Origin: DASUPK01 sp963763955
GTDB lineage: Bacteria; Actinomycetota; Thermoleophilia; Solirubrobacterales; 70-9
Length of the DNA: 64,000 bases
Assembly (NCBI GenBank): GCA_963763955.1
Contig: CAVXQP010000006.1
Span: 1-64,000, forward strand
Direction of reading: 5' to 3'
Below are positions 15,155-23,299 of the stretch, piece after piece (position 1 is the first letter of the stretch; each line of letters begins with the position of its first letter). The position numbers were made by a program, and so were the translations under genes. The notes beneath the pieces were generated by a model. That model was given only the letters and a program-made list of their open reading frames with translations, searched no databases and was not told the origin of the DNA.

Positions 15155-16486
15155 TCAGCGCATGCCGCGCATGAGGGCCTGCGGGTCGGGCATCTTCCCT
15201 TCCGAGAGCTGCTTCATCAGCTTGTTCATCTGGCCGAACTGCTTGACGAGCCGGTTCACCGCCTGAACCGTCGTCCCCGACCCGGTCGCGATCCGCTTGC
15301 GGCGCGAGCCGTTGATCTCGTTGGGGTGGGCACGTTCGAAGGGCGTCATCGACTGGATGATCGCCTCGAGGCGGTCGAGCTCACGCTCGTCGACCTGCCC
15401 CATCCCCTGCGTCGCCTTGCCCATCCCGGGGACCATCTTCATCAGGTTCCCGAGCGGGCCCATGCGGCGGACCTGCTTCATCTGGGTGAGGAAGTCGTCA
15501 AGGGTGAACTGCTGCTTGCGGATCTTGCGCTCGAGATCGGCCGCCTGGTCCTCGTCGAACTCGCCCTGGGTCTTCTCGATCAGCGACATGACGTCGCCCA
15601 TGCCGAGGATCCGCCCAGCCATCCGGTCCGGGTGGAAGCGCTCGAGCTCGTCGAGCTTCTCGCCGGTCGAGGCGTAGATGATCGGCTTGCCGGTGACCGC
15701 CCTGACGGAGAGGGCCGCCCCGCCGCGTGCGTCCCCGTCGAGCTTGGTGATCACGACGCCGTCGAACTCCGCCGTCTCGGCGAAGCTCTCCGCCACGTTC
15801 ACGGCGTCCTGGCCGGTCATCGCATCGACCACGAGCAAAACGTCGTGCGGCTTGCTGACCTTCCGGACCTCGGCGAGCTCGTCCATCAGCTCCTGATCGA
15901 CGTGCAGGCGGCCCGCGGTGTCGACGATCAACACGTCGCGGCTCTCCTGCACAGCCTGTTCGCGCGCCCAACCCGCCACCTTGACGGCGTCGGTCTCGCC
16001 CGGCATCGAGTAGACGTGGGCCTTCGCCTGTGCTCCGAGCTTCTCGAGCTGCTCGACGGCAGCGGGCCGCTGCAGGTCGCAGGCGGCCAGGGCGACCTTC
16101 TTGTTCTGCTTGGCGAGCAGCTTTGCGAGCTTCGCGCAGGCCGTCGTCTTGCCGGAGCCCTGCAGGCCGGCCATCAGGATCACGGTGGGGCCGCTCGGGG
16201 CGAAGACCAGGTCGCGGCCCGCACCGCCCATCAGCTCGGTGAGCTCCTCGTTGACGGCCTTGATCACCGTCTGGCCCGGATTGAGCGCCTCCGAGATCTC
16301 CTCGCCAGCCAGACGCTCCCGCAGCGAGGCGGTGAAGTCCTTGACGACCTTGAAGTTGACGTCGGCCTCGAGCAGCGCAAGGCGCACCTCGCGCAGGGCC
16401 TTGTCGACGTCCTCGTCGGAGAGCTTCCCCCGCGAGCGAACCTCGCTGAGCACGCCTTGCAGCCGCTCTGAAAGCTGATCGAACAT
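15155..16486 (-). CDS. ffh: Signal recognition particle protein Ffh (SRP54)
   Basis: 443 residues. The N domain is MFDQLSERLQGVLSEVRSRG. The G domain has GLQGSGKTTACAKLAKLL (P-loop), DTAGRLHVDQELM, TKLDGDARGGAAL and GEKLDELERFHPDRMAGRILGMGD (shown in part). The Met-rich M domain (FLTQMKQVRRMGPLGNLMKM) binds SRP RNA and signal sequences. It works with FtsY, encoded at 18.0-19.0 kb. The ATG at 16486 was chosen over an upstream in-frame ATG because family members begin MF-x-x-L. The SRP RNA gene was not found in the window. Confidence 0.97.
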   Translation of the reverse strand: MFDQLSERLQGVLSEVRSRGKLSDEDVDKALREVRLALLEADVNFKVVKDFTASLRERLAGEEISEALNPGQTVIKAVNEELTELMGGAGRDLVFAPSGPTVILMAGLQGSGKTTACAKLAKLLAKQNKKVALAACDLQRPAAVEQLEKLGAQAKAHVYSMPGETDAVKVAGWAREQAVQESRDVLIVDTAGRLHVDQELMDELAEVRKVSKPHDVLLVVDAMTGQDAVNVAESFAETAEFDGVVITKLDGDARGGAALSVRAVTGKPIIYASTGEKLDELERFHPDRMAGRILGMGDVMSLIEKTQGEFDEDQAADLERKIRKQQFTLDDFLTQMKQVRRMGPLGNLMKMVPGMGKATQGMGQVDERELDRLEAIIQSMTPFERAHPNEINGSRRKRIATGSGTTVQAVNRLVKQFGQMNKLMKQLSEGKMPDPQALMRGMR

Positions 16487-16613
16487 CGCGTGCCAGCTTA
16501 GAGCGCCACCTCCGCCAGGGCGCACAACGCCTCACCTCGGCTTTGGACAATCCCGGTGCGCCGGATTCCCGTAGAGAAGGGAAAGTCAGGGAGACACCAG
16601 GGGGATGGCTGAG

Positions 16614-16661
16614 CGCCGAGGCTCGGTTGTCGAGGGTTTCTCCGCGCAACCGAGCCCGGCG
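16614..16661 (+). other. Long RNA hairpin in the 5' region of a secreted-protein gene
   Basis: CGCCG-A-GGCTCGGTTG (16614-16629) pairs with CAACCGAGCC-CGGCG (16647-16661): fifteen base pairs with one bulged A and a 17-base loop. It lies 33 bases before the ATG of the 16695 gene. A 19-codon reading frame starting ATG at 16604 and ending TGA at 16663, preceded by GGGGG, spans the hairpin. I could not match it to a known riboswitch. It could serve as a leader regulator of the plus-strand gene or as a structure in the divergent ffh promoter region. Confidence 0.5.
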
Positions 16662-16694
16662 TGACAGCCGCGCTCTCAAATAGAGAGGCAAGCA

Positions 16695-17030
16695 ATGAGA
16701 AGGCTCATTCGGGGGCTGCGGCCCACCCCTGCGCTGGTGATCGCCTGCCTGTCGCTGTTCGTGGCGATGGGCGGCGTCGGCTATGCGGCGCTGAACGGCA
16801 AGGACAAGAAGAGGGTGCGGTCGATTGCGGACCAGGAGATCAGCAAGCAGGCATGCGGCAGCGTCGCGAACGCGCAGAAGTTCACGGTCCGCCGGCGCTG
16901 GCTCCAGAATCACGGACAGCGATCGAGGCGCGCGGTCAGGGGGTCAGCCCGCCGCCCGCGCGCATCGGCGTTCGGGCGGCACTTCTGGCGTCGCCCGTGC
17001 TTGGCCGTCAGGGCTCCCGCTGTCCGATAA
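16695..17030 (+). pseudogene. Truncated secreted protein of the R-x-x-P-T-P-A-L family
   Basis: A good ribosome site (GAGAGG, seven bases before ATG) precedes MRRLIRGLRPTPALVIACLS and a hydrophobic helix LFVAMGGVGYAAL. A charged NGKDKKRVRSIADQEISKQA follows. This N-terminus matches exported or membrane-anchored Thermoleophilia proteins that usually continue with long Ala/Asn/Lys- or Gly-rich domains. After about residue 65 the translation becomes Arg-rich and lies antisense to the 3' end of the M23 peptidase gene, so the natural C-terminus seems lost. The gene is probably a remnant cut by a rearrangement; an additional frameshift near 16860 is possible. The function is unknown. Confidence 0.5.
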
Positions 17031-17932
17031 CCGAGGAGGTACGGGGTGGGGTCGATCGGGGTGCCGAAGTGACGAACCTCGAAGTGCAGGTGCGGGCCTG
17101 TCGAATGCCCGGTCGATCCGACGTAGCCAATCGTCTGACCGCCCACGACGCGCTGCCCCACCGACGCGGCGATCCTCGACATGTGCGCGTACCAGCTTTC
17201 GAAACCGAGCCTGTGCGTGATCACCACCAGGTTGCCGTAGCCGCCTGTGTTGAAGCCAGCGAACGAGACCACCCCAACCCCTCCGGCGTGGATGGGGGTC
17301 CCCATCGGCTCCGGGAAGTCGAGGCCGGTGTGCCAGCGCCCGGGCGGGATCCAGCCGAACCGGTCACCGATCGCTCCCGGGACCGGGTTGAAGAAGCGCA
17401 CGGGCCCGATGGGCGACGTCGCGACCACCTGGGTTCCGCGCAGCGCCGCGATCGTCGCCGAGCCCGCGATGCCATCGACCGAGACATGTGCAGCCGCCTG
17501 GAAACGACGCACCGCGCTTGCTGTGTTAGGCCCGAAGCCCCCGTCGAACCCGCCCGGCTCGAAGCCCCGCTCGTGCAGGAGGAACTGGAGCGCCGCGACG
17601 TCCCAGCCACGCTTGCCCTCGCTCATCGGCCGAGCGCCGAGCGATGGCTTGCCCCGCCGCCCCAGCGCCGCCCGGGTCTGCGGACCCGCGACCCCGTCCA
17701 CGGCCAGGCCGCGTTGCGACTGAAAGGTGCGAACGGCGCCCTGGGTCCATGGACCGCTGATGCCGTCCACGGGATGCGGATAGAGGCCGAGGGCGTTCAT
17801 CGCGACCTGCAGCGCGGCGATGTCAGCGCTGCCCGCGCTGGCTGTGGCGGGCGCTGCGAGGAGCAGCCCCGCGATCGCCCCGAGCAGGGCGAGGAGCTTG
17901 GTGCCACCTGATGGCACATCAACAGCCTCCAC
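16910..17932 (-). CDS. Secreted peptidoglycan endopeptidase: two PG-binding domains plus M23 (LytM)
   Basis: 340 residues. The signal peptide is LLALLGAIAGLLLAAPATAS. Two PG_binding_1 domains follow (VAMNALGLYPHPVDGISGPW at about 45-100 and LQFLLHERGFEPGGFDGGFG at about 115-170). The M23 domain has RWHTGLDFPEPMGTPIHAG (zinc ligands His and Asp), YGNLVVITH, YAHMS and HLHFEVRHFGTPIDP (catalytic and zinc His). The enzyme should cut peptide cross-links in the wall. The last 40 residues after DPTPYLLG are basic, unlike the family, and overlap the antisense remnant at 16695, suggesting the 3' end was rearranged. It lies between ftsY and ffh, an unusual insertion point. Confidence 0.9.
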   Translation of the reverse strand: MEAVDVPSGGTKLLALLGAIAGLLLAAPATASAGSADIAALQVAMNALGLYPHPVDGISGPWTQGAVRTFQSQRGLAVDGVAGPQTRAALGRRGKPSLGARPMSEGKRGWDVAALQFLLHERGFEPGGFDGGFGPNTASAVRRFQAAAHVSVDGIAGSATIAALRGTQVVATSPIGPVRFFNPVPGAIGDRFGWIPPGRWHTGLDFPEPMGTPIHAGGVGVVSFAGFNTGGYGNLVVITHRLGFESWYAHMSRIAASVGQRVVGGQTIGYVGSTGHSTGPHLHFEVRHFGTPIDPTPYLLGYRTAGALTAKHGRRQKCRPNADARGRRADPLTARLDRCP

Positions 17933-18004
17933 CCAAAACTGATTAGGGCTGCGAGGTCGGTTGCACCCGCGGTAACGCCGGTCGACTCAGGCGGGGCTGT
18001 TGGG

Positions 18005-18997
18005 CTACTCCTCGATCAGGGCCCGCGCGAACTGCTCGGCGTCGAAGGGACGCAGGTCCTCGAGCGACTCCCCGATCCCGATCAGTTTCACCGGGATGCC
18101 GAGCTCCGCGGCGATCGCCAGGGCGACGCCGCCCTTGGCGCTGCCGTCGAGCTTGGTCAGCACGGCACCGGTCACCTCGACCGACTTGGCGAACTCCTGG
18201 GCCTGGCGGACCCCGTTCTGACCGGTCGTTGCGTCGATCACCACGAGCGTCTCCTGGGGTGCGTCCGGGAGTTGCTTGGCGATCACCCGGCGCACCTTGG
18301 CCAACTCCTCCATCAGGCTCCCGTGGGTGTGGAGCCGGCCAGCCGTGTCGCAGATCACCACGTCGGCACCACGAGCCTGGGCAGCGGCAACGCCGTCGTA
18401 CGCGACCGCTCCCGGGTCCCCGCCCTCCGTGCCGCGGACGATCTGAGTCCCGGCTCGGTCGGCCCACTCGGCCAGCTGGTTGACCGCCGCCGCGCGATAG
18501 GTGTCGGCGGCCGCAACGATCACGTCCAGGCCGAGCTCCTTCTGCAGATGCCAGGCGATCTTGCCGATCGTGGTCGTCTTGCCGGTGCCGTTCACCCCGA
18601 CGATCATCAGCACGGAGGGGCGCTCGCGCAGGCGGATCCGGGCGCCGTCATCACCCCCGGGAGACGCGGTCTCAGCGAGGACCGCGATCAGCCGTTCCCG
18701 CAGGGCGTCTCCCCCGCTCAGCTCGCCGGCCTCCGCCTCGTCCTCGAGCCGCCTGACCACCGCGGCCGTGGTCTGGGCACCGACGTCGGCCAGGATCAGG
18801 GCCTCCTCGAGGTGCTCCCAGGTCGACTCGTCGATGCGCTCGGTGAAGCTCGAGGAGAGCTCCGCGGTCAGCGCCTGCCGGCTGCGGGTGAGCCCCTGGC
18901 GCAACCGCCGGAACACCCCGGCGCGCTCCTCACCCAGCACGACCTGCGGGACCTCGCGATCGCCGAGGTCGAAGGCCTCCTGCCAGCTCGTAGCCAC
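18005..18997 (-). CDS. ftsY: SRP receptor FtsY
   Basis: 330 residues: a short N-terminal region without the long acidic A domain of E. coli, then the NG GTPase. Motifs: IVGVNGTGKTTTIGKIAWHL (P-loop), AADTYRAAAVNQLAEWA, VICDTAGRLHTHGSLMEEL, VLTKLDGSAKGGVAL and KLIGIGESLEDLRPF. FtsY docks ribosome-SRP complexes on the membrane. It lies directly downstream of smc (9 bp), the usual actinobacterial smc-ftsY pair. Confidence 0.96.
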   Translation of the reverse strand: MATSWQEAFDLGDREVPQVVLGEERAGVFRRLRQGLTRSRQALTAELSSSFTERIDESTWEHLEEALILADVGAQTTAAVVRRLEDEAEAGELSGGDALRERLIAVLAETASPGGDDGARIRLRERPSVLMIVGVNGTGKTTTIGKIAWHLQKELGLDVIVAAADTYRAAAVNQLAEWADRAGTQIVRGTEGGDPGAVAYDGVAAAQARGADVVICDTAGRLHTHGSLMEELAKVRRVIAKQLPDAPQETLVVIDATTGQNGVRQAQEFAKSVEVTGAVLTKLDGSAKGGVALAIAAELGIPVKLIGIGESLEDLRPFDAEQFARALIEE

Positions 18998-19006
18998 GCG
19001 GCGAGC

Positions 19007-22000
19007 TTAGGCTGCTTCGGCAGCGGCGGGCGGCCCACCGTCGCCGTCGGCCACAGACCCGGCCGTCGGTTCCAGGCCGGTGCCCAGCTCGTCGCGCGGC
19101 AGCTTGCGCGAGACCACCTTGGTGACGCCGTCGCCGCCCATGCTGACGCCGTAGAGGATGTCGGCGGCGTCCATCGTCCGCTTCTGGTGGGTGACGACGA
19201 TGAACTGCGAGCGCTCGGCGAAGCGCCGCACCAGCCGCAGGAAGCGGTCGATGTTGATGTCGTCGAGGGCCGCCTCGACCTCGTCGAGGATGTAGAAGGG
19301 GCACGGGCGCGCCATCAGGACGGCGAAGACGAACGCGAGCGCCACCAATGACTTCTCTCCGCCCGAGAGCAGCGAGAGGCGCCGGGTCGACTTGCCCGCC
19401 GGCGTGACCTCGATCTCGACACCGCCGTCCTCGTCCGGCGGCGTCAACTCGTCGTCGTCTTCCGACCCGTCGTCGGGCTCGGGCGCCTGGCCGGCGAAGG
19501 GACGGGGAGCTCCGCCGACGTCGACGCGGCGCAGCCTCCCCTTCCCACCCGGGAACAGCTCGGCCACCATCTCCTCGAAGCCGCGGGCCGCGGCCTCGAA
19601 GGTCTCCTCGAACGCCGCTGTGATCTCGCGGTCCGTGCGCCGGATCAGCTCGCGCAGCTCCGTGATCGCGGACTCCAGGTCCTTGCGCTGCTCGGCGAGC
19701 TCGGTGACGTGCTCGCGCGCTTCCGCGTACTCGCGCTCGGCCAGCGGGTTGACCGGGCCGATCTGCTCGCGGCTGCGCTCCAGCCGGGCGAGCTTGGCCT
19801 CGATCCCGTCGCGATCCTCCTCGCGGAGGGCCTCCGTGGCCGCGCCGAGCTCCTCGCCGAGAGCGGCCGCGAGGCCATGGAGCTCGGCCGTGCTCTCGTC
19901 GCGCTGTCCCCCGAGCTGGGTCGCCTCGACCTCCGCAACCGTCATCGCCTCGCTCGCCTCCCGGAGCTCTGCCTGGAGGCCGAACTCCTTCTGGGAGCAT
20001 TCGCGAAGCTCCGCTGCGACGTCTCCCCCGTGCTCCTCCTCGGCGGACGCCAGCTGATCCGCGCGCCGCTCGAGCTGGTCGGCGAGGCGCCCCAGCGCAT
20101 GCCGCGCCCGTCCCAGCGCGGGCAGGGTCTCGCTCTCCAGCCCTATTCGCCGCTCGAGCACCTCGCGGTCGCGAAGCCTCTTGCGGCGAGCCGTCTCGGC
20201 GCTCTCGGCGTGTCGCTGCTCCGCCGCCAGCTCGGCCTCGAGCTTGGCCCGCTGGATCGCCGTCCCCGAGCCCTCGCCGTCGCGCTCGGCGTAACGCTCC
20301 GCGAGCCAGCTCGTCCGACTGGCCTCCTCGGCCGCCTGGTCGAGCGCGCGGCGAGCGTCCCGAAGCGCGCTCTGGGACTCCTCCTCGCGGCTGCGCGCCT
20401 CCTCCAGAGCCACCTCGGCTCGCTGCAGGTCGTTCCTGGAGCGCTCCTCGGTCTGCTCGCGCTGGGCCAGCCGGGACGCGAGCTCCCCGCGCTCGGAGCG
20501 AGCCGCCAGCGCGGGGTCGGTGCCCTCCCGCGGCAGCCGCCTGATCTCCCCCACCGCGGCGTCGAGGCACTCCCCGTCGACGGTGACGGCAACCCCCGCG
20601 AACCCCTCGGCGATCCCGTCGAAGTCATCCACCAGCCACGCATCAGAGAGCAGGCGCTCGGTGATCGGGCCGGCGTCGCCCCGGGCCTCGATCAGGTCGA
20701 GCAGGCGGCGGGCGCCGTCCTTCGGCGAGGGGCTCGGCGGCTTCGGCGCTCCATCCCGCAGAAGCGCGCGGGCGGCGCCGTCTGCACCCGCGAGCCGTTC
20801 CCGGCCCTCGCCGACAGAGCCGACGATCGAGGCGCGCAGCCTCTCGCCGAGCACCGCCGATACGGCCCGCTCGAGCCCGGACCCGGTCTCGATCATCCCG
20901 GCCAGCGCCTCGTGCTCGCCCTCCACGGCGGCCGCCGCCAGCTTGGCCTCGACGGCGGCCAGCTCCCCGGCCAGGGCCGCCCGGCGCTCGGATGCCTTCT
21001 GCGCCTCGGCGCGGGCCCTCTCGTGCATCTGGGTGGCTTGTCTCAGGGCGGCTCCGATCTCGTCCTCGGCGCGCTCCAGCGGCTCGAGGGCAGCCTTCGC
21101 CGCCGCTCGGCGCTGCTCGGCCACCTCAGCCTCGCGGCGCAGGTGCTCGCCCTCCTCGGAGGCGTCGGCGCCCAGCCTCTCGAGCTCGGCCTCGAGCTCG
21201 GCGATCCGTGCCGCCTCTGCTGTCTCGTCGGGCTCCTCGTCGAGCGCATCGAGCCGCAGCTGGCGCTCCCCGAGGGCGCCGCGCAGGTCCCGCTCGGCCA
21301 GATCGAGGGACTCCGCTCGGGCCCGAACGCGCTCGGTGGCCGCACGCGCCTCGGTGAGCTGCTCGCCGTGGCGGCGCCGCCCCTCCTCTCCGGCCGCGAG
21401 CCGCTCCTCGATCGCCGTGCGACGCGCCCGCACCTCCTCGAAGCGCTTCTCGACCGAGTCCCGCGTGGCGCGGACCTCGGCGAGCTTCGCCTCGGCGGCC
21501 GTCAGCTGCTCCTGCTGGGCGCGGAGGTCGTCGGCGGCGATCTGTGCTCGCAGCTCGTTCGCCTGCCGGACGAGCTTCGCTGTGCGCTCGGCGGCCTCGG
21601 CCTGGCGCTTCAGGGGGCGCAGGTGGGAGCGAGCCTCCCGCTCGACGTCGTGCGCACGCTCGAGGTTGTCGCGGGTGCGGTCGAGCTTGAGTTGTGCGCT
21701 GTGGCGGCGCTTACGGTGCTTGCCGAGGCCCGCGGCCTCCTCGATCAACAGGCGCCGGTCGCGGGGCTTCGAGCTGACGATCTCCTCGACCTTGCCCTGG
21801 CTGATCACCGAGTGGGCCTCGCGGCCCATGTTCGTGTCGGAGAGGGCCTCCACGACGTCCGTGAGGCGGCATCGAGCACCGTTCAGCCTGTACTCCCCGT
21901 CGCCGTTGCGCTCGATCCGGCGGGAGATCGAGATCTCCGAGAACTCGCTGGCCGCCCGGCCCTCGGAGTTGTCGATCACGACCTCGACCTCGGCGAAGCG

Positions 22001-22225
22001 CCGCGCCGACTGGCCATTGCCGCCGGCGAAGATCACGTCCCGCATCTGCTGGCCGCGAATCGCCGAGGGGCTCTGCTCGCCGAGCGCCCAGAGCACCGCG
22101 TCGGTGATGTTCGACTTGCCCGAGCCGTTCGGCCCCACGATCACGCTGACGCCCGGCGAGAAGGTCAGCCGGGTACGGTCGGGGAAGGACTTGAAGCCCT
22201 TCAGATTGATGGCCTTCAGATACAT
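19007..22225 (-). CDS. smc: Chromosome segregation ATPase SMC
   Basis: 1072 residues from ATG at 22225 (MYLKAINLKGFKSFPDRTRL). The head N-half carries Walker A VGPNGSGKSNITDAVLWALG. Two long coiled coils rich in Glu, Arg and Ala flank a hinge at about 440-600 (ALAGMIETGSGLERAVSAVL ... GFAGVAVTVDGECLDAA). The head C-half has the signature LSGGEKSLVALAFVFAVL and Walker B PFYILDEVEAALDD. It forms condensin with ScpA and ScpB; part of scpB is at the right edge of the window. It is about 100 residues shorter than typical SMC through shorter coils. A large shadow frame extends upstream of the true start. Confidence 0.96.
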   Translation of the reverse strand: MYLKAINLKGFKSFPDRTRLTFSPGVSVIVGPNGSGKSNITDAVLWALGEQSPSAIRGQQMRDVIFAGGNGQSARRFAEVEVVIDNSEGRAASEFSEISISRRIERNGDGEYRLNGARCRLTDVVEALSDTNMGREAHSVISQGKVEEIVSSKPRDRRLLIEEAAGLGKHRKRRHSAQLKLDRTRDNLERAHDVEREARSHLRPLKRQAEAAERTAKLVRQANELRAQIAADDLRAQQEQLTAAEAKLAEVRATRDSVEKRFEEVRARRTAIEERLAAGEEGRRRHGEQLTEARAATERVRARAESLDLAERDLRGALGERQLRLDALDEEPDETAEAARIAELEAELERLGADASEEGEHLRREAEVAEQRRAAAKAALEPLERAEDEIGAALRQATQMHERARAEAQKASERRAALAGELAAVEAKLAAAAVEGEHEALAGMIETGSGLERAVSAVLGERLRASIVGSVGEGRERLAGADGAARALLRDGAPKPPSPSPKDGARRLLDLIEARGDAGPITERLLSDAWLVDDFDGIAEGFAGVAVTVDGECLDAAVGEIRRLPREGTDPALAARSERGELASRLAQREQTEERSRNDLQRAEVALEEARSREEESQSALRDARRALDQAAEEASRTSWLAERYAERDGEGSGTAIQRAKLEAELAAEQRHAESAETARRKRLRDREVLERRIGLESETLPALGRARHALGRLADQLERRADQLASAEEEHGGDVAAELRECSQKEFGLQAELREASEAMTVAEVEATQLGGQRDESTAELHGLAAALGEELGAATEALREEDRDGIEAKLARLERSREQIGPVNPLAEREYAEAREHVTELAEQRKDLESAITELRELIRRTDREITAAFEETFEAAARGFEEMVAELFPGGKGRLRRVDVGGAPRPFAGQAPEPDDGSEDDDELTPPDEDGGVEIEVTPAGKSTRRLSLLSGGEKSLVALAFVFAVLMARPCPFYILDEVEAALDDINIDRFLRLVRRFAERSQFIVVTHQKRTMDAADILYGVSMGGDGVTKVVSRKLPRDELGTGLEPTAGSVADGDGGPPAAAEAA

Positions 22226-22283
22226 CGAAGTCGGAAGGGTGGCAGGAGGCGGATGCTGGCGCGTCGCCCGGACGCAACCGCGC

Positions 22284-22964
22284 CTAGGCGTGGAGCGTCT
22301 CCAGGGCGCGCTGGGCTGCCGCCTGCTCGGCCTCCTTCTTGCTCCTCCCGGAGCCGACACCGAGCTCGTCGCCCCCCACCGTGGCGCGGACCTCGAAGCG
22401 GCGGTCGTGTGGCGGGCCGACCTCGTTGGCGACCTCGTAGTTGACCGTCTCACCGTCCCGTGCGAGGCGCTCCTGCAGCTCCGACTTGAAGTCGAGCCGC
22501 TCGCGGGTCGCCTGCTCGATCTCATCGGCGAAGGCGTCCACGATCGCACCTTCGGTTCGCTCGAACCCGTGCTCCAGGTAGCAGGCGCCGATCACGGCCT
22601 CGCACACCGACGCCAGGGTCCGCTCCGATGCCAGCAGCGTCTCGACCGGCAGCCCGTCGCCATCGTCCGGGGCCCGATCCGAGAGCAACTCCGGCAAGGC
22701 CAGCTGGCGAGCGACCTCGGCGCAGGCTCGGCCGCTGACGGCCTGGTTGAGGATCTTGGTGAGCTCCCCGATGTCGGCGTCCGGATGGTCTTCGTAGAGG
22801 AGGCTCGCCACGGAGAGGCCGAGGACGCTGTCGCCGAGGAACGCGAGCCTGCCGTATGACTCGGTCCGCGTCTCGACCCAGGACGAGTGGGAAAGTGCCT
22901 GCCGACGCAGCTCTTCGGGGGTGTCCGCGAACAGCTCCGCCAGCGGAGCGGTGCCGGGTGTCAT
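22284..22964 (-). CDS. rnc: Ribonuclease III, with substituted active-site positions
   Basis: 226 residues with an RNase III domain and a C-terminal dsRNA-binding domain (DFKSELQERLARDGETVNYE and GSGRSKKEAEQAAAQRALET). The signature box reads YGRLAFLGDSVLGL; family members usually have ERLEFLGDS. Thus the two glutamates equivalent to E. coli Glu38 and Glu41 are Gly and Ala, while Asp45 is kept. The second metal box LASVCEAVIGACYLE keeps Glu117 but has Ser where Asp114 is expected. The enzyme normally matures rRNA and cuts dsRNA with two Mg ions. Whether this version still cleaves is unclear; it may be a clade variant. It stands between acpP and smc as usual. Confidence 0.92.
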   Translation of the reverse strand: MTPGTAPLAELFADTPEELRRQALSHSSWVETRTESYGRLAFLGDSVLGLSVASLLYEDHPDADIGELTKILNQAVSGRACAEVARQLALPELLSDRAPDDGDGLPVETLLASERTLASVCEAVIGACYLEHGFERTEGAIVDAFADEIEQATRERLDFKSELQERLARDGETVNYEVANEVGPPHDRRFEVRATVGGDELGVGSGRSKKEAEQAAAQRALETLHA

Positions 22965-22985
22965 CTGCTCAGCTCCCGCCTCCTC

Positions 22986-23237
22986 CTAGCCGGTGGCTGG
23001 CACCCGGGCGCAGACGAAGTCGACGGCGTCGCCGACCGTCTCGATCTCGGCCGCCTCCTCCTCGCTCACCCGGATCCCGTAGCGATCCTCGAGCTCCATC
23101 ACCAGCTCGTAGAGGTCGAGCGAGTCCGCGTCGAGGTCCTCGCGGAACCTGGTGTCGGGCTGAATCCGATCCGGCGCGACCTCCAGCTCGGTGCTGAGGT
23201 GCTCGCGGACCAGCGTCATGACCTCTTCACGCTCCAT
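22986..23237 (-). CDS. acpP: Acyl carrier protein
   Basis: 83 residues from the ATG at 23237. The phosphopantetheine attachment motif DADSLDLYELVMELED has the conserved Ser in D-S-L, and helices are acidic as in all ACPs. It carries acyl chains in fatty-acid synthesis. The position between plsX and rnc, 21 bp from rnc, is the standard arrangement. The second half (RYGIRVSEEEAAEIETVGDA) fits helix III. No FAS genes are in the window. Confidence 0.95.
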   Translation of the reverse strand: MEREEVMTLVREHLSTELEVAPDRIQPDTRFREDLDADSLDLYELVMELEDRYGIRVSEEEAAEIETVGDAVDFVCARVPATG

Positions 23238-23299
23238 CGACAGAAGTATTGCCAACGACAGGCGCGACCGCTGCGGCCGCGAACAGAAGTCGCTAAAGG

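Noticed and set aside
16530..16694. Cyclic-di-AMP (ydaO) or SRP RNA in front of the 16695 gene, suggested by proximity to a wall hydrolase and to ffh.
   Set aside because: The conserved sequence blocks of ydaO and the SRP RNA apical loop were not found; only a generic hairpin remains.
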